Below are positions 1-5,557 of a stretch of 8,221 nt of DNA, one piece after another. Each line of letters starts with the position of its first letter. The first letter of the stretch is position 1. The stretch comes from Polaromonas sp. (lineage in GTDB: Bacteria > Pseudomonadota > Gammaproteobacteria > Burkholderiales > Burkholderiaceae_C): contig JAHFQQ010000153.1 of assembly GCA_023259235.1 (NCBI GenBank), forward strand, positions 1 through 8,221. Reading direction: 5' to 3'. The translations under genes and the position numbers were made by a program. Below the pieces are notes generated by a model. That model worked only from the letters and a program-made list of their open reading frames with translations, made no database searches and was not told where the DNA came from.

Positions 1-1
1 C

Positions 2-1618
2 GCCTTTCGCGGCGCCCGCGTGGGCAACATGGCCGACTTCGTGCGCGAATTCCACGTCACGCACCAGATCAAGCTCGAGCGCAACTACCGCAGTTTCGGC
101 AACATTCTGGATTCGGCCAATGAGCTGATCAGCCACAACAGCAAGCGGCTGGGCAAAAACCTGCGCACCGAAGCCGGCCCCGGTGAGCCGGTGCGGGTGG
201 TCGAGTCCGTCAGCGACTTTGCCGAGGCGCAGTGGTTTGTCGATGAGGTCCGGCAACTTGCGAGAGACGGTACAGCCCTTGAGGAAATTGCGTTGCTGTA
301 CCGCAGCAATGCGCAAAGCCGGGTGATGGAGACCGCGCTGTTCAACGCTGGCGTGCCGTACCGGGTTTATGGCGGCCTGCGTTTTTTTGAGCGCGCCGAG
401 ATCAAGCATGCGCTGGCCTACCTGCGCCTGCTGGAGAACCCGAACGACGACACCAGTTTCATGCGCGTCGTCAACTTCCCGCCGCGCGGCATCGGTGCCC
501 GCAGCATCGAGCAACTGCAGGACGCTGCGCGCGCTGCGGGCTGTTCACTCAGTGACGCAGTCGGTGCCGTTCGCGGCAAGACCGGCGCGAATCTGGCAGC
601 CTTTGTTGCCAAGCTCGACGTGCTGCGTGAGCAGACCAGCGGCTGCGCACTGCGTGAAATCATCGAGCAGGTACTGCAGCAAAGCGGGCTCGAGGAGCAC
701 TACAAAGCGGAAAAGGAAGGCCAGGACCGGCTGGAAAATCTGGCCGAGCTGGTGAACGCCGCCGAATCCTTTGTGACCCAGGAAGGTTTTGGCCGTGATG
801 CGGTGGCGCTGCCGGTGGATGAGCTGGGCGCGCCGCTGACCCAGTCGCCCGTCAGCCAGGGGCTGGATCCATCAGCGCCGCCGGGCCGTGAGCCGACACG
901 CGAAGTTCTGGCCCCCGACCTCGATACCGGTGAAACGCTCTCGCCACTGGCGGCCTTTCTCACGCATGCGGCGCTTGAGTCCGGTGACAACCAGGCGCAG
1001 GCTGGCCAGGACGCCGTACAGCTCATGACCGTGCATTCGTCCAAGGGGCTGGAGTTTGACTGCGTGTTCATCACCGGCCTGGAAGACGGTCTGTTTCCGC
1101 ACGAAAATTCCATGAGCGATCAGGGTGGCCTGGAGGAGGAGCGCCGCCTGATGTATGTGGCCATCACCCGCGCACGCCAGCGGCTTTATCTGAGTCACGC
1201 GCAAACGCGCATGTTGCACGGTCAGACGCGCTACAACCTCAGAAGCCGGTTTTTTGACGAGTTGCCCGAAGCGGCGCTGAAATGGATCACGCCGAAACAC
1301 CAGCGCTTTACGGCCAATCCGGACCTTGGAATAGCTATAAGTTCAGGAGCTGAAAGCGCACGTAATGATTGGGCTAGCAATGTATTTTCTTCAAAATCTG
1401 GTGGCTCCGGTCACCTTGCCGGTCCGCCGGTTCCAGCGCAGCGCAGTGTGTCTGCGCATGGGCTGAAAAACGGCATGAACGTGTTTCATGCCAAGTTTGG
1501 CGAGGGCAAGGTGTTGCTGCTGGAAGGCAGCGGAGACGACGCCCGGGCGCAGATCAATTTCACGCGGCATGGCGTGAAATGGCTGGCGCTGAGCGTGGCC
1601 AAGCTGACGCCAATATAA
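2..1618 (+). CDS. uvrD: DNA helicase II UvrD, 5'-truncated by the window edge
   Basis: SF1A 3'-to-5' DNA helicase of nucleotide excision and mismatch repair, cytoplasmic. The reading frame is already open at position 2 and begins inside the AFRGA part of the conserved QSIYAFRGA motif (motif III), so the Walker A and DExx portions lie upstream. Visible motifs are LERNYRS (about 74-94, motif IV), a YRSNAQSR segment (299-322), TVHSSKGLEF (about 1028-1057, motif V) and EERRLMYVAITRAR (about 1136-1177, motif VI). The C-terminal Tudor-like domain (about 1474-1615) carries HAKFGEGKV and a GVKWLALSVAKL ending like that of E. coli UvrD. Two oddities: a proline-rich segment at about 790-940 that E. coli UvrD lacks, and an AT-rich repeat-like stretch in the linker before the Tudor domain (about 1329-1398). 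Rep and PcrA are alternatives, but the Tudor-like tail and the LEEERRLMYV context favour UvrD. TAA at 1616-1618 runs directly into the terminator. Confidence 0.95.
   Translation, partial: AFRGARVGNMADFVREFHVTHQIKLERNYRSFGNILDSANELISHNSKRLGKNLRTEAGPGEPVRVVESVSDFAEAQWFVDEVRQLARDGTALEEIALLYRSNAQSRVMETALFNAGVPYRVYGGLRFFERAEIKHALAYLRLLENPNDDTSFMRVVNFPPRGIGARSIEQLQDAARAAGCSLSDAVGAVRGKTGANLAAFVAKLDVLREQTSGCALREIIEQVLQQSGLEEHYKAEKEGQDRLENLAELVNAAESFVTQEGFGRDAVALPVDELGAPLTQSPVSQGLDPSAPPGREPTREVLAPDLDTGETLSPLAAFLTHAALESGDNQAQAGQDAVQLMTVHSSKGLEFDCVFITGLEDGLFPHENSMSDQGGLEEERRLMYVAITRARQRLYLSHAQTRMLHGQTRYNLRSRFFDELPEAALKWITPKHQRFTANPDLGIAISSGAESARNDWASNVFSSKSGGSGHLAGPPVPAQRSVSAHGLKNGMNVFHAKFGEGKVLLLEGSGDDARAQINFTRHGVKWLALSVAKLTPI
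1329..1398. repeat. AT-rich dispersed-repeat-like insertion inside uvrD
   Basis: This stretch sits in the linker of uvrD before its Tudor-like domain. By hand count it is about 39% G+C, in a gene that is otherwise clearly above 60%. It contains ATAGCTAT at its left end, a small hairpin TTCAG-gag-CTGAA (1342-1354), an interrupted dyad ATTG-GGCTAG-CAAT (1368-1381) around the palindrome GCTAGC, and a T-rich right end. From memory, short palindromic repeats beginning with ATAGCT, with GCGC/GCTAG cores and ending in TTTT, are scattered through Comamonadaceae genomes; this looks like a diverged copy. It keeps the frame open, coding for a Ser/Ala/Asn-rich stretch unlike the flanking protein. The exact boundaries and repeat family are inferred. 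Confidence 0.5.
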
Positions 1619-1642
1619 AAACCCGGCGAGAGCCGGGTTTTT
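1617..1642. terminator. Bidirectional Rho-independent terminator between uvrD and the FlgO-like gene
   Basis: A perfect 11-bp inverted repeat: AAAAACCCGGC (1617-1627), loop GAGA (1628-1631), GCCGGGTTTTT (1632-1642). The A-run and T-run make it work in both directions. It can end uvrD on the plus strand and the converging lipoprotein gene on the minus strand, whose stop lies about 25 bp away. The last two bases of the uvrD stop codon TAA form part of the stem. Confidence 0.9.
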
Positions 1643-1667
1643 GGGCAATTGACCGGGCTGCGTCGCG

Positions 1668-2219
1668 TCAGCGCGGCGCCTGCAGCATCCGGGTCACATC
1701 GGTGTCGTTGGGCAGGGCGTAGTCGTAGGCGCGGATGATGCGGCTGTCTTCGGTGCGCACCAGCTTCAGGCTGATGTAGGTGAAGGTGGCAGCGGCCGAA
1801 TAGGTTCCTACCAGCACCATGCTGGCGTGATGGCTGCGAGCGATATCCTTGATCTCGCGCGACAGCAGCAGTTCGCCGGTTTCTTCCTTGATGAAGACGT
1901 CGCCCCGCAATTTGAGTTCCTTGACGTTGAAACCGTTGGCAACCATGCTGGAGGCATATTGTTCAGACAAGGTGCGGCCCAGCGGCGCGGCGCGGCGCAG
2001 GTCATTCACATTGACCACTGTGGCGACCAACACCGGCGTGTCGCCGAAGGTGCTGACGTCAATGCCGCCAACCAGCTTGTTGATGGCTTCACGGTTGGAC
2101 GCGACGAACCGGCTGACCGCGGCTTCCTCGTAAGTCGGGGCAGTGTGCGTTACCGTGGGCGTGCCGCAGCCAGCCAGCAAGGCCAGCGTCGTGGCGGACA
2201 GGATCAGTTTGTAGTTCAT
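1668..2219 (-). CDS. FlgO-domain outer-membrane lipoprotein
   Basis: A 183-aa predicted lipoprotein. A short signal peptide ends in the lipobox LLAGC with Cys18; the following Gly (no Asp at +2) points to the outer membrane. The mature part carries an FlgO-like domain at roughly residues 35-170: a conserved VATVVNVNDLRRAAPLGRT stretch, the SSMVANGFNVKELKLRG segment, then an MVLVGTYSAA strand and a region matching a regulated-stability fold. FlgO proteins of Vibrio are outer-membrane lipoproteins linked to flagellar function, but the domain is also found in many non-flagellar lipoproteins, and no flagellar gene is present here. ATG overlaps the TGA of the upstream lipoprotein gene by 4 bp (ATGA), so the two are probably translationally coupled. 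The transcript ends at the bidirectional terminator at 1617-1642. The family call is by motif recognition only; the cellular role is unknown. Confidence 0.8.
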   Translation of the reverse strand: MNYKLILSATTLALLAGCGTPTVTHTAPTYEEAAVSRFVASNREAINKLVGGIDVSTFGDTPVLVATVVNVNDLRRAAPLGRTLSEQYASSMVANGFNVKELKLRGDVFIKEETGELLLSREIKDIARSHHASMVLVGTYSAAATFTYISLKLVRTEDSRIIRAYDYALPNDTDVTRMLQAPR

Positions 2220-2890
2220 GAGCCAACCACCTTCATGAGTTTAGGCCAGCTGGGCGGCAGCATCAGGTTCGTGTCCATTTCTTCGATGTAATAGATATCA
2301 GTCTTGCGGGTCAGGTAGCGCCCGCCATCGCTGACCGTGGTGGTCAGGATCAGTTCGGTGTGGGTCGGGCCGCCGGAGTCGATGCTGGCAATGGTGTCTG
2401 CCACGGCAGCCAGGCCCAGCCCGCCGGCCAGCTTGGTGTCGAGATGCTCAAAACGAAGACCGTACATCGCATACAGCCCCGCAGTGATCATGGTGAACTT
2501 CCCGGGAACGAAGTTGGGCCGTGGGCTTTTGTGATAGACCACCTGGGTCTGGTAGCTCACTTGCAGTGCATTGCCGGGTGCCTTATCCACCGTCCGTCCG
2601 CTTCTGACCAGTTCAGTGATGAGAAATTCGTGGAATGCCTTGTCGAACGTGCTGGCGTTGGCTGGCAGCGCCACGTACAGCTCGTTCGAGGAACCGCCGC
2701 CCTTGTTCAGTGTGTCGAGCGTTTGGGCGACGACGTCCTTGGCCAGCAGGTTCCAGTGCCCGGCCGAGCGGACCTTGGGTTGCACCGTCAATGGAAAGTT
2801 CTCGGACACCGGGATTGGCGAGGTGGCGCAGCCGACCAGAAACACCGTGCCGGCACCAAACACCAGCAATTTCAGGATTTTCGGAATCAA
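2216..2890 (-). CDS. Uncharacterised lipoprotein with TTG start
   Basis: A 224-aa predicted lipoprotein of a family I do not recognise. A lysine-containing N-region and a hydrophobic stretch lead to the lipobox LVGC with Cys21, followed by Ala, which suggests the outer membrane. The body is a mixed alpha/beta-looking periplasmic domain containing LYVALPANASTFDKAF, a SYQTQVVYHKSPRP strand, and a short hydrophobic Ala/Gly-rich segment around residues 135-165 (KFTMITAGLYAMYGLRFEH, then GGLGLAAVADTIASI) that could insert into or lie on a membrane. The start is TTG at 2888-2890, chosen because a perfect AGGAGG lies 5 bases before it and because it gives a complete signal peptide. The gene overlaps the downstream FlgO-type lipoprotein gene by 4 bp, so the two products probably work together, perhaps as partners in an envelope complex (inference). 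The protein appears complete. Confidence 0.85.
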   Translation of the reverse strand: MIPKILKLLVFGAGTVFLVGCATSPIPVSENFPLTVQPKVRSAGHWNLLAKDVVAQTLDTLNKGGGSSNELYVALPANASTFDKAFHEFLITELVRSGRTVDKAPGNALQVSYQTQVVYHKSPRPNFVPGKFTMITAGLYAMYGLRFEHLDTKLAGGLGLAAVADTIASIDSGGPTHTELILTTTVSDGGRYLTRKTDIYYIEEMDTNLMLPPSWPKLMKVVGS

Positions 2891-2895
2891 GGTAG

Positions 2896-2901
2896 CCTCC
2901 T
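2896..2901 (-). promoter_or_regulatory. Perfect Shine-Dalgarno deciding a TTG start
   Basis: On the minus strand the sequence reads AGGAGG, then five bases (CTACC), then TTG. A full-consensus ribosome binding site at this spacing makes the rare TTG the credible start of the 224-aa lipoprotein gene. It probably compensates for the weak initiation codon. Confidence 0.85.
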
Positions 2902-2956
2902 AATTTTTATGGTTGGTAAAGCGGAAAGCGCCATCGTGGCGACGTCGGGATGGTTC

Positions 2957-3005
2957 ATTATCAGCCGATCCATTCCATAAAAACAAGATAAATCAATACC
3001 TTCAA
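2957..3005 (-). promoter_or_regulatory. Candidate sigma-70 promoter(s) for the lipoprotein pair
   Basis: Two overlapping candidates read leftward into the lipoprotein genes. One has a TTGAAG -35 (3000-3005) and a TTTTAT -10 (2977-2982) at 17-bp spacing. The other has a weak TTGTTT -35 (2981-2986) and a good GATAAT -10 (2957-2962) at 18-bp spacing. Either gives a leader of roughly 60-80 nt before the TTG start. The region is AT-richer than its surroundings. Both are pattern matches by eye with imperfect hexamers. Confidence 0.35.
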
Positions 3006-3134
3006 CCGCTTTTTTCATGTTGTTTGGTGAATTTGTTGTGGCTTTGGCAACACGCGGTCATTGGCGGCTCAATCATCGTGGTGACAGTTTTCGGAGCCGT
3101 GTTTTCCCGCAATCGTGCAGAAGGCGCCAAATTA

Positions 3135-3947
3135 TCAGGCCGTTCCGGGAGGAATAGCCGAATCGGCAGTTGACTGCCCGGTATCGGTGTCCACAAAGCA
3201 GTCCCGAAACGTGAAGTAAATCGAAGTAAAAAACATCGTCACAATGATCAGGGCGATCGGAAACACGACCGTGGTTGCCAGCAAGGGACTGCCCAGCATG
3301 GCGGCAATCAGTGTTACCAGGAGGATTGCAATAATGAAAATTCCGGTCCAGGCCAGGCCGAATACGGTGAACGCACCCATGTTTTTATAACACGCCATGA
3401 AGCTGAAAAACAGGCTCTTGACCGGCGTCACCCCATGCCAATGCACCAGCGCCGGTGCATGCCAGAAAAGCAGTGATAGCGGCAGGTACAGCGCCATTGC
3501 CACCCACATCGCCGCTTGAAAGCCGCTTTGCAGCGCCAACTCCTCGGTAAGCTTGCCGCCCACCAGGTAGAGCTTGGCAAACTCCCCGCCATCAAACAGG
3601 GCAGACACCGCCATCACGCCCAGAAAGCCCATGGCATACAAGGCTCCCAGCACCATCATGGCCTGCTTGCGCTGCTGACCAGCGCGAAAGGCGCTTATCA
3701 AAATGGAGGGCATGGGAAATTTGCCTTTGGTCGCCTCCTGCGTGGCGGCCATCAGTCCGAGCGTAGCGGCTGGCAGCAGCGCCAGCGCCAGCGCCGCGCC
3801 CACATAGGGCAGCAGCGTCGCGAGCGAAAGCACCGTCATGAACATGAAAAACAGCCCCGACATGGCCAGCGGCTGCTTCATGAAAGTCGTGATGCCCAGC
3901 TTGACCCAGATCAGGCCGGTGCGGGCGGGAACAATGTTCAATTTCAT
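3135..3947 (-). CDS. BPSS1780-type multi-pass membrane protein
   Basis: A 270-aa inner-membrane protein with about six hydrophobic segments, at roughly residues 27-47, 48-68, 96-116, 142-166, 190-218 and 220-245. The start, NIVPARTGLIWVKLGITTF, followed by a KQPLAMSGLFFMFM helix and the ALALALLPAATLGLMAAT segment, is what I recognise as the signature of the BPSS1780 family of Burkholderiales membrane proteins. No biochemical function is established for that family. A conserved FTFRDCF motif follows the last helix, and the C-terminal ~20 residues are polar and low in complexity. It lies 36 bp downstream of thrB on the same strand, so the two are probably co-transcribed. No good Shine-Dalgarno precedes the ATG. 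The short dyad CCCGG-gttt-CCGGG in the gap (3969-3982) lacks a T-run and is unlikely to stop transcription. Confidence 0.8.
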   Translation of the reverse strand: MKLNIVPARTGLIWVKLGITTFMKQPLAMSGLFFMFMTVLSLATLLPYVGAALALALLPAATLGLMAATQEATKGKFPMPSILISAFRAGQQRKQAMMVLGALYAMGFLGVMAVSALFDGGEFAKLYLVGGKLTEELALQSGFQAAMWVAMALYLPLSLLFWHAPALVHWHGVTPVKSLFFSFMACYKNMGAFTVFGLAWTGIFIIAILLVTLIAAMLGSPLLATTVVFPIALIIVTMFFTSIYFTFRDCFVDTDTGQSTADSAIPPGTA

Positions 3948-3983
3948 GGCTGGAGGCCGGGCTCATGACCCGGGTTTCCGGGT

Positions 3984-4934
3984 TTACAGGACATAAGGGC
4001 GTGCCAACCGCTCGCGCAAGACGCGCTCAAAATGGGCGGGATCGTGCGCCTTGAGCATGGCTGCATCGCGTGGCAAATGAAGATCCCATAGCCGTGAAAT
4101 CCAGAAACGCAGCGCGCCGGCGCGCTGCATGGCTGGAAGCAGGGCGCGTTCCTGCGCCGTCAGGGGGCGTACCTGCCGATAGGCATCCAGAAAAGCACCA
4201 GCACGCGCCGCATCCTGGGCGGCCTGGTCGGAATCAATGCACCAGTCATTGAGGCAGACACCGATATCAAATAAAAAGGTATCGCACCCGGCAAAGTAAA
4301 AATCAAAAAATCCGGTAAGTTTGCCGTTCTCGAACATCACGTTGTCGCGAAACAGGTCGGCGTGGATAACGCCGCGCGGCAAGCTGCGATAGGCAGATGA
4401 GGCGGCAATATGGTTCTGGTAGGCCAGCTCACCCAGAATCAGGCTGCGCTGCGCCGCGGTGATGTGTGGCAGCACGAGCGGCACGGTGTCGTTCCACCAG
4501 CTCAAACCGCGCAGGTTGGGTTGCTGCCGGGCAAAGGATTGCCCGGCCAGATGCATGCGTGCCAGCATCTGGCCCACTTGGGCGCAGTGATCCGGCGTGG
4601 GTGCCAGTTCGCTGTGGCCGGGCAGTTTGTTGACGACGGCGGTCGGTTTGCCCTTCAGCCGGTGCAGGATGGCTCCGCTGGCATCGGCAGCCGGGTTGGG
4701 CACGGGAATGCCGCAGCCCGCCAGATGCCTCATCAAGTGCAGGTAAAACGGCAATTGTTCGAACGTCAGCCGCTCAAACAGCGTCAGCACGTAGTGGCCT
4801 TCGCTGGTGTCCAGGAAGTAGTTGGTGTTTTCGATGCCGCCCGCGGCGCCCTCGATGTTCCGCAGTTGCCCCAGATTCAGGGTGTTCAGGAACGCAGCCG
4901 CTTCGTCAAACGAGACCTCGGTAAATACGGCCAT
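3984..4934 (-). CDS. thrB: Homoserine kinase ThrB (aminoglycoside-phosphotransferase-like fold)
   Basis: Phosphorylates L-homoserine with ATP to O-phospho-L-homoserine, the penultimate step of threonine synthesis, in the cytoplasm. This is the APH-fold homoserine kinase of Pseudomonas and many proteobacteria, not the GHMP-fold enzyme of E. coli. Counting from the chosen ATG the protein has 316 residues, the usual size. It shows GGIENTNYF (33-40 region, nucleotide-binding loop), the catalytic loop HADLFRDN (191-198, with Asp193 as base and Asn198 as metal ligand) and the metal-binding DFYFAGCD (from Asp211). MAVFTEVSFDE is the family's typical N-terminus. The frame stays open 17 codons further to another ATG at 4985, but those codons lie inside a transposon-like inverted repeat and are not homologous to ThrB, so I reject that start. 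The element at 4955-5121 ends about 20 bp before the start codon and separates thrB from its former operon partner. Confidence 0.93.
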   Translation of the reverse strand: MAVFTEVSFDEAAAFLNTLNLGQLRNIEGAAGGIENTNYFLDTSEGHYVLTLFERLTFEQLPFYLHLMRHLAGCGIPVPNPAADASGAILHRLKGKPTAVVNKLPGHSELAPTPDHCAQVGQMLARMHLAGQSFARQQPNLRGLSWWNDTVPLVLPHITAAQRSLILGELAYQNHIAASSAYRSLPRGVIHADLFRDNVMFENGKLTGFFDFYFAGCDTFLFDIGVCLNDWCIDSDQAAQDAARAGAFLDAYRQVRPLTAQERALLPAMQRAGALRFWISRLWDLHLPRDAAMLKAHDPAHFERVLRERLARPYVL

Positions 4935-4954
4935 GCCTGAAACGAAACCTTGAA

Positions 4955-5121
4955 CTAGTACTGCAACCGGGAAGTAGCGGAACAAAATGAAAGTGATGGA
5001 TTCGTGCGCAGGGCAGGGCGCAAGCCACAGCGAAGGCTGTGCGCCTTCGCAAGGACTGCAACGCCGCCATGGGTGCGAAGACGCGCTTTCATGTTTCGAT
5101 ATTTTCGGGTTTCAGTACTAG
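4955..5121. mobile_element. MITE-like inverted-repeat element between DUF2782 and thrB
   Basis: The left end (4955 onward) and the reverse complement of the right end (5121 backward) both begin CTAGTACTG and stay alignable for about 35-40 bases with roughly six substitutions and one 3-base gap, through to TGAAAG. A direct sign is that both arms, read inward-out, translate as MFRYF-x-V-x-VL. The centre carries an 8-bp hairpin GCGAAGGC/GCCTTCGC (5030-5037 and 5043-5050). CTAG occurs at both outer edges (4955-4958 and 5118-5121). That fits either a duplicated 4-bp CTAG target or, in IS630/Tc1-mariner style, a TA duplication within CTAG. The core of about 159-161 bp is too small for a transposase, so this would be a non-autonomous element. 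The parent transposon is not identifiable from the window. Confidence 0.78.
5030..5050. repeat. Internal hairpin of the MITE-like element
   Basis: An 8-bp perfect inverted repeat GCGAAGGC (5030-5037) and GCCTTCGC (5043-5050) around a 5-nt loop, near the centre of the element. In RNA form it would cap a long fold built from the outer arms. No T-run follows, so it is not a typical terminator. Confidence 0.7.
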
Positions 5122-5139
5122 AAATTGGACACAAAAAAT

Positions 5140-5484
5140 CTAGAATTTCAGCACGTTCCAGACCCGTGAGCCATTGGTGTCGCTGTTGGCTGCTGCCGGA
5201 GCGGTGCCCCGTGCGCCTTCGGCAGGCTTGATCTCGTAGGGCGGTACATTGGCTTTGGGCTGCACGATGATTTGCTCGGTCTGGCCACCGACCCGCAGCT
5301 CGTCGATGCGCGAGCCGGCATCCTCGATGTGGATTCGCTGGATGGTCTGGTTGCTGCGCCCGGCCTGCATCGGTGCCTCGGCCGCGGCGGGCTCTTTTGC
5401 AGGCGCCTGCGTTTGAGCCACTGCCGCGGCCAGCGGCAGCACGGCAAGCGCAGCGGCAATCAGGGGACCAAAAGCGTTTTTCAT
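5140..5484 (-). CDS. DUF2782 family secreted protein
   Basis: A 114-aa protein with a cleavable Sec signal peptide (about residues 1-23, cut likely after AVA before QTQ), an Ala/Pro/Glu-rich linker, and a compact DUF2782 domain at about residues 43-114. The domain has the conserved core RIHIEDAGSRIDELRVGG, a YEIKP strand and the RVWNVLKF C-terminus. It is expected in the periplasm; no function is established. The ATG at 5482-5484 was chosen because it gives a clean signal peptide; the open frame continues upstream to 5571, but that would overlap the divergent polA start. From memory of Pseudomonas, DUF2782 genes sit between polA and an APH-type thrB, exactly as here, which supports the call. 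An operon with thrB is likely, with about 40 bp of original spacing now interrupted by the inserted element. The TACAAT box just before the ATG suggests a very short or absent 5' leader. Confidence 0.88.
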   Translation of the reverse strand: MKNAFGPLIAAALAVLPLAAAVAQTQAPAKEPAAAEAPMQAGRSNQTIQRIHIEDAGSRIDELRVGGQTEQIIVQPKANVPPYEIKPAEGARGTAPAAANSDTNGSRVWNVLKF

Positions 5485-5557
5485 GACTGTATTGTAGGCT
5501 GGCCGGTCCGAAATGGATTGGCGCTCTTGACACCAATATCCCCGACAATCCGGTTCC
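5485..5557. promoter_or_regulatory. Divergent promoter region of polA and DUF2782-thrB
   Basis: This 73-bp gap separates the two divergent start codons and must hold both promoters unless they lie inside the opposite genes. On the plus strand a perfect TTGACA (5527-5532) and a GACAAT (5544-5549, eight bases before the polA ATG) stand out, but they are only 11 bp apart and cannot serve together as a standard sigma-70 pair. No good Shine-Dalgarno precedes polA. Any regulator bound here could affect both directions. Confidence 0.45.
5491..5496 (-). promoter_or_regulatory. Candidate -10 box for a leaderless DUF2782-thrB transcript
   Basis: On the minus strand TACAAT (five of six matches to TATAAT) ends six bases before the ATG of the DUF2782 gene, placing transcription start at or next to the A of ATG. 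No Shine-Dalgarno sequence lies between them, which fits leaderless initiation. No convincing -35 is visible at 16-18 bp spacing, so the call rests on the -10 and its position. Confidence 0.4.

Larger units (their letters stand above)
2891..3134. other. Intergenic region between the lipoprotein pair and the BPSS1780-type gene
   Basis: This 244-bp stretch, AT-richer than the coding regions, holds the ribosome binding site and likely promoter of the lipoprotein pair at its left side. A weak dyad TGTTG...CAACA (3034-3052, 9-nt loop) lies downstream of the membrane-protein gene, but it has no clear T-run and is a poor terminator. Open frames here lack a ribosome binding site, signal peptide or family resemblance, and I see no gene. 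Confidence 0.6.

Noticed and set aside
3034..3052. TGTTG...CAACA dyad as a terminator for the BPSS1780-type gene
   Set aside because: A five-base stem with a nine-base loop and no following T-run on the relevant strand is too weak to call.
2913..3173. An 86-codon plus-strand frame in the gap upstream of the lipoprotein pair
   Set aside because: It has no ribosome binding site or recognisable motif, it overlaps the end of the BPSS1780-type gene, and its composition looks like a random translation.
4935..4985. A 17-residue N-terminal extension of ThrB starting at 4985
   Set aside because: The extra codons lie mostly in the left arm of the mobile-like element, and the mirror arm encodes nearly the same peptide on the other strand. 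The family start MAVFTEVSF is at 4934.
5004..5231. Short plus-strand frame starting in the element and entering DUF2782 in antisense
   Set aside because: It is chance coding across the inverted repeat and the antisense of a real gene, with no homology that I can see.
5527..5549. TTGACA plus GACAAT as the polA promoter
   Set aside because: The hexamers look good singly, but the 11-bp spacing is incompatible with a normal sigma-70 promoter.
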